NCBI GenBank assembly: GCA_963576475.1
Contig: OY754977.1
Coordinates: 10,233,089 to 10,297,088 of the forward strand
Length of the DNA: 64,000 nucleotides
Reading direction: 5' to 3'
Source of the DNA: Molanna angustata
Lineage: Eukaryota; Arthropoda; Insecta; Trichoptera; Molannidae
Shown here: positions 58,738 through 64,000 of the stretch, in pieces
Numbering within the stretch: the stretch's first letter is position 1
Layout of the letters: each line of letters opens with the position of its first letter
Position numbers and translations under genes: made by a program
The notes under the pieces: model-generated
Seen by the model: only the letters and a program-made list of their open reading frames with translations
The model's database searches: none
Told to the model about the DNA's origin: nothing

Positions 58738-58748
58738 GTGTGGAGGAG
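58738..58748 (+). promoter_or_regulatory. Polypurine tract
   Basis: AGTGTGGAGGAG-type purine-rich run immediately before the 3' LTR, the expected plus-strand primer position. Confidence 0.6.
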
Positions 58749-58991
58749 TGTGAGATATGTGAATGAAAGAGATAGCATGTCTGTGTGTGTATATAGTGTG
58801 TGAATAGGCACGCGGCGCGTCATTCATCGTTACGCCGTTGATAGCTACCTCCGTGAATTGTAATAGTATTTGACCTTGATTTGTATATTGTATATTTGAA
58901 GTGTTGTAAATAAAAGTGTAAAAGAATATAACATCTTTTACTTACTAAACTACTAAGAGTTTCACCCCAACAAATAAGTAGTGTATAGGGA

Positions 58992-58998
<7 letters not shown>
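58749..58998 (+). repeat. Gypsy 3' LTR
   Basis: Same 250 bp as 52364-52613; no difference was found on reading the two side by side. Confidence 0.9.

Positions 58999-59030
<32 letters not shown>
58999..59030. repeat. (TA)n, right flank of gypsy insertion
   Basis: Short TA repeat that with 52183-52363 forms the original target tract. Confidence 0.9.
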
Positions 59031-59031
<1 letters not shown>

Positions 59032-61339
59032 CCTACTATAGCCTCTTAAGAAATAGCGCAAGATTTAACTTACGTTTTTTATTCAACAGCAACAGTAAGT
59101 GGTTCAGCATTTGAGATGTAGTAAACGTTTATCTATAGGTATTATATTCACTCGAGGTTCAATTTTAATCTACTTCCAATTGAATACGACATTTTTTACT
59201 CAAGGAAAATACATAATGCTTACAGACTACAACTTAAAAAACTAAAACGTTGGTCCTCGTCTATGAATCCTATTAATGACTATAAATATGTAGTGTTTTA
59301 TAATCGCGTTGCTAATAATGTTGTAACTTAATCAGCCCACCTTTGATTTCATGTTACATGAACCCACTGCTGGTAACAAAACAATGAATTATTCCTGTCT
59401 AATATGAATTCTGAAAAGGCTCCTGGACATGCAAATTAAGTCCACGGACCTGATCCTGTGCTAAAGCATCGGTACAGTGGCGAATTTTAAAAGGATTGCA
59501 TCTTGGCCAAGCGCATCTCATAATTGCTATAAATTATATTCATTTATGAATTTCACACAATATTCTCTAAAGATTTTTTTATCTATTTCAAGGTTTTTTT
59601 TTTATATTGTACAAAATCTTTAGTGGGGTGAATTTATAGTTTCTCATGGTATCCTAAGTTGGTTTTGCAATTCTTAGAAGGGAGATATTGCATGCAAATT
59701 ATTATGATTTAATTATCACGGACAAGGAATTCTGCATTGCTATGTCTTAATTAATGTAACTCAAATATTGGTAGTAATTGGTAGCTCCATTATACAGGTG
59801 TATAAATACCTATACAAAAATTGTAAATGAAACTGATGAACTGAACAGTGAACATTCTTAAAGATCAACATTTAAAAAAAACATTATGTAGTTTTCAGAG
59901 AGGTAGAGGTAGTTTTCTCACATATCTAAAAACCTCTTTTGTAACTTTATTTTTGTTTATTTTTTTAATTTTCTCAATGTTCTTTTTTTACTTGTGCTAC
60001 TCTTCGTGCTCTTACACATAAAGATGCAATAAGATAATATGACAATTTTCACAATATGACACTCAAAGGTAAGTCGAGATATGTACTCGTTTTGGATATT
60101 TCATCATTAAATATATTATTGTTTTTTTTATGTTATGTAGTAGGAACATGTATTCACCTTTTACAAAAATAAATGATAAAAATATAATAAAATAATACCT
60201 AATTATGGATTTTGAGTACTACAAATATTTTTTGAGACTGTCGCGTTATGACTTGTCCCGGATATGCTTTGATCTTCGACATTTACAGACGCGCCATCTT
60301 GGGAGAGGCTTCATATAAATGTTACAAGTAGGTACAACATATATTTTATATTAAACATACATTTGCATAATACGACCATGAAAGGATCACGAGGGAATAA
60401 TATTTTACGTGAAGATTGTAAGAAAAAAGGAAATAAACAAGGAAGAGTGTAAGGAAAAGAGGAAGTAAACGAGAAAGGGAAGATAGAAAAAGATAATGCC
60501 TATATTGAAACGAGATTATTTATTTATTTATTTTATTTATCGAGCACATTTCAAAAAACAATTTCACTAAAAATTTTTTAAATAAATATATTAGGATTTT
60601 CGTGATTTCGTGAGTACTATACGAGTAGTAGGTATGTGTATATGTAGCTAGCTACACTAAAAAATCACAAATAAATATGTTGATAAATGCTGGTTCATTG
60701 CTAAAAGATAATAGGTATATTCCAATCGACAAAAATGAAAAAAAAAAAAACTTTATCTGTCCAATAATTCCTGAATAGTCCGTATTTTCTTCCGTACAAG
60801 TGAGCCGTATCGTTCTTTTCCTCATTTCTATGTGAGGTGTGTTATTTTTATGACTTTTTTAAATATCTCAATAGAGACGAATTTGGAATATTAAGGGAGA
60901 ACCGGGAAATCAAGGCACCTGCAGGACTTACGACCTGTCATCGGCTGGTTTACGTGATCAATTTAAAATTATCATTGACTCCCTACAGGGAAAAAATTCA
61001 TTGTTTGCGTATATGCAAATATAAAAAATATTCGATCCGTGTTATTATTATGTATATTTTCTTTATTTATAACTTAATACCTATTATTGTACTAATTTAA
61101 CTTTAGAGACTTTACGTTGCTCGGGTTGGTTGTAAGAAATTGCCTTATAGCAAAATAAAACCGCCTTTGTGCACATGCAAATAAAGTGTATTTGTTTTTT
61201 TTAACAACAGAAAAGAAAATACGTACGACTAATATAGATAAACTAAACACAGAAATCGAAAAAAGGAAGACGAAAATTAGAACAATGAAGAGATATTCTT
61301 CAGGAATTATTTGACATAGATTTTTACAAGAGATTTTCA
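59031..61339. other. No gene recognised
   Basis: Unassigned AT-rich DNA. 60850-61030 resembles the dispersed repeat at 24640-24740 (CAATAGAGACGAA, TTGACTCCC..CAGGGAAAA). 61125-61175 looks like a degenerate LINE/SINE tail (GGTTGGTTGTAAGAAATTGC, AAAATAAAACCGCC). Confidence 0.5.
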
Positions 61340-61801
61340 TTGAAACGTCACAACATCATAACAACTCTAGTCTTGTTAAGAACACGAAACGACACAACAT
61401 CATAATGTACTAAGTTACTCTAGTGTTGTTAAGAACATGAAACGACACAACATCATAATGTACTGAGTTACTCTAGGCTTGTTAAGAACATGAAACGACA
61501 CATCATAATGTAATAATTTTACTCTAGTCTTGTTAAGAACATGAAACGAAACAACAACACAATGTACTAAGTAACTCTAGTCTTGTTAAGAACACGAAAC
61601 GACACAACATCATAATGTTCTAAGTTACTCTAGTATTGTTAAGAACATGAAAAGACACATCATAATATACTAAGTTACTCTAGTATTGCCATGAACATGA
61701 AACGACACAACATCATAATGTACTAATTGACTCTAGTCTTGTTAAGAACATGAAAAGACACATCATAATGTACTAAGTTACTCTTGTATTGTTATGAACA
61801 G
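61340..61801 (+). repeat. Minisatellite, nine units of 54-59 bp
   Basis: Units of the form TTACTCTAGTCTTGTTAAGA, ACATGAAACGACACAACATC, ATAATGTACTAAG. Two length classes alternate because some units lack ACAAC. Divergence is only a few bases per unit. Confidence 0.9.
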
Positions 61802-62721
61802 TTTATGTTGAAACAAATCGCACAATGAGTGTAAAGTGTGCTACAGATCTTCTGTGATACAGAGAGACATCATTAAATGATTTTTGGAAAAAAATTATCA
61901 TAAAGCACTATAGGTACCTACTGATATCAGTTTTTCAAACTTAATAATGAAAGAAAAAGAAATAATTAATAAATATAATAAATAAAAAATATGTTTAGGT
62001 ATTACTTTTTTATATAAGTGAAAACATGTATTTAGGCATGAAACTGTATGTATCATTTAAAAAAAAAAATTAAATAAATCATGTGTTTATATTTTTTTTC
62101 ATAAGTATTGATAGGTACCCGTTTGAATTTATCGCGAAAAATATTTTTAAATTTAGTAGATTAGTTTTAATGTTAATATTTGCTGCTTGATATTTATTTA
62201 CATTATCCGATAGCGAAAGTGACGAAAACAATACCTAAGTGTATTAAACTATCTAAAACAATCATCAATTTGGAAAATTATAACCAATTAATAACTTTAA
62301 TAAACTTGAGAACTAACTCCCTATAATTCAACTAACTTTAAACTCTTCAAGAGGCGAAGAAATAATAAAACTTTCACAGAAGCGGAAATTATGAAGAACA
62401 ATTTTAAGGCTTCAAAGACAAGAAAGGTAATTATATATTCACATTCAGTATTCGGTGAGCTTTTGGTCGACAAATCTAACTGCATATTATTTATGTATTA
62501 CCTCTCAATTAATTCTATCAAATGTATTAATAAAAAAAACATGATTTTTAATTTCTACGATTTTCTTCAAAATCGATTTCATCAACACTTTTAAGAGTTA
62601 TGCGAACTTTATTGTTCAGTTTACAATAAGCTGAACGGGTGGTGATGATTTAAGAACAGGTACAATATTAATAAAAGATCTTAATAATAAATATTGTACT
62701 AAAACTTTATAATAACAAAAA
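61802..62721. other. No gene recognised
   Basis: Unassigned AT-rich DNA. Confidence 0.45.
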
Positions 62722-62873
62722 ATAATAAATAATTCCTTGCACTAGTGTTTCCAACCCAGAGAAGCAATATTCGCGTGAGAAATTAATAAAACAATTTCTC
62801 TCTGCTGGGGATCGAACCCAGGATGCCCGCACAGAAACCAAACGGAATACCAACTGTGCTACGGCGGTCGGCT
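62722..62873 (-). mobile_element. tRNA-derived SINE, family 2, copy 2
   Basis: On the minus strand: AGCCGACCGCCGTAGCACAG, TTGGTATTCCGTTTGG (A box region), CATCCTGGGTTCGATCCCCA (B box GGTTCGATCC), GCAGAGAGAAATTG. It matches 42742-42970 and has a better preserved B box. The tail region TCTCTGGGTTGGAAACACTA is shared too. Confidence 0.75.
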
Positions 62874-63713
62874 ACTTTCACGGTATGTGTGCATTTTATA
62901 TTTAATGATTTTTTAACTATCAAGTATTTACCTATAATCAATAATTCCCAATCAATTTAATAACATCAAATTAAAATCATGGCGTTTCCAATCAATTTAA
63001 TATCATGAAATAAATTTTATACTTTTATATTTGACATGGAAACAAAAAGATATGCGGTTTTGTAAGCCCCAACAAAGATCTAGGCAATGAGATATTTTAC
63101 CAATTCTCGTAAGTGTTAATACAATCTTGGCATTATTTGTAACATCGTAGTAATGGCAGGATATTACGGCTTTAGTACTTTAATTATTCCACAAGCTCTC
63201 TGCACCATAGTGATGAGCAAAGACCAAGACCAGGGAGTACTTGGTCTTGTATACTTATTAGTACATCAACGATATTATCTGTTCTTTTTATTTGGTCAAT
63301 GTTGAAGGCATTGATATTGTAGAACTCCACCTTAGGGGAAAAGTTTAAAGAAAAGCATCGTATAAAAAATACGTCTTCTTATATATATCTTCCTTAACGC
63401 AATAATTTCCGATAAAAGAATTGCCATTAAATGACCTTAAATAGAATTTGACTGATTTGTAAATTATATTCACTTCATTTTGTAAAGCAATAAATAAAAA
63501 AAGCACTTTCTTGTATTCATATTTGTAAATAAAATTAAATTTACAAAAAGAAAAAAAAAAGAAAAAAAAGATTAAAAAAAAGATAAAAGAAAAAAAAACA
63601 CAACAATTCACCCTGTCGTAGCTGAGTATAATAAATAAAAAAAAAGCAATACTATGAATTCATATTGTAAATAAATCGATTTATAAAAAAGGAAAGTAAG
63701 TATATTTACTTAA
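62874..63713. other. No gene; half TIR motif at 63209-63262
   Basis: TAGTGATGAGCAAAGACCAA, GACCAGGGAGTACTTGGTCT, TG is an imperfect palindrome related to the ends of the element at 9832-11402. A-rich purine runs lie at 63541-63600. The minus frame 63345-63611 has no recognisable motif. Confidence 0.45.
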
Positions 63714-64000
63714 TCCAACTGTCGATTCGTTCATGAGAATTCAATTCTTTGAATGAATCGACATTATTAAGAACATTTTATGTGAGTTTTGTGTGTGTGT
63801 GTGTGTGTCTGTGGGTGGGTCTGTGTGTCCGTCCGTCCCTTATAACTTTTGATCCGCTCAATTTACAAAATAGGCCTATAACTGTTTATATATAATCTCC
63901 AAATTTTCAGTATATATAAGCAGTTATAGGCCTACAAAAATTTTATACTCCGAATTGTGAATTTTTGTTTCAGTCAGGGGTTATCAACTTTTGAAATTTT
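63714..64000 (+). mobile_element. Small Helitron-like family B, copy 5 (cut by window end)
   Basis: Starts TCCAACTGTCGATTCG after an A, with the 5' hairpin at 63720-63763, then a (TG)n tract and CTTATAACTTTTGATCCGC. It lacks part of the block after the hairpin that copies 1 and 2 have. It continues beyond the window. Confidence 0.75.

Overview
The window looks like intronic DNA of an insect genome, probably a moth or butterfly. It is AT-rich, intron-bearing and packed with RTE, R1, Jockey/CR1-like, Penelope, Ty3/gypsy and Helitron elements. The recurring GTAGGTACCTAC strings and the LINE/SINE tail with GGCAATAAGCCCGCC fit Lepidoptera. The order is an inference; arthropod is much firmer.

Only one convincing host coding piece was found. 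It is a 129-bp exon at 26695-26823 on the minus strand, with a clean acceptor and a GTAAGT donor. It encodes the part of a furin-like proprotein convertase that carries the catalytic aspartate. No neighbouring furin exon was recognised, so if the gene is intact its flanking introns are at least about 26 kb (downstream) and 37 kb (upstream).

Layout. 1-4137: remnants of a TIR DNA element, RTE and another LINE. 4138-7174 and 29264-35972: two inverted copies of one large non-autonomous Helitron (TC...CTAG, inserted between A and T) filled with three kinds of tandem array. The right copy has received a 2.56-kb solo-LTR-like insertion and a poly(A)-tailed LINE. 7.2-17.2 kb: degenerate LINE tails and TIR elements. 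17284-20284: two almost identical Penelope-like elements head to head, with hammerhead-like motifs in their termini. 20.3-24.5 kb: foldback and dispersed repeats and a Jockey-like pseudogene. 26.7 kb: the furin exon. 36-51.5 kb: several copies of a second, smaller Helitron-like family whose 5' end forms a 44-nt hairpin with compensatory changes, plus LINE remnants, SINEs and MITEs. 51.7-59.0 kb: long (TA)n tracts holding a Penelope-type terminus and a young Ty3/gypsy retrotransposon with identical 250-bp LTRs. That gypsy element is itself broken by an R1-clade LINE with an 11-bp target duplication. 59-64 kb: mostly unrecognised DNA, a 54-59-bp minisatellite, a SINE and the start of another small Helitron.

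The mobile genes do not form a pathway. They record nested insertions, and several junctions can be read to the base because the target duplication or an empty sister copy is present in the same window.
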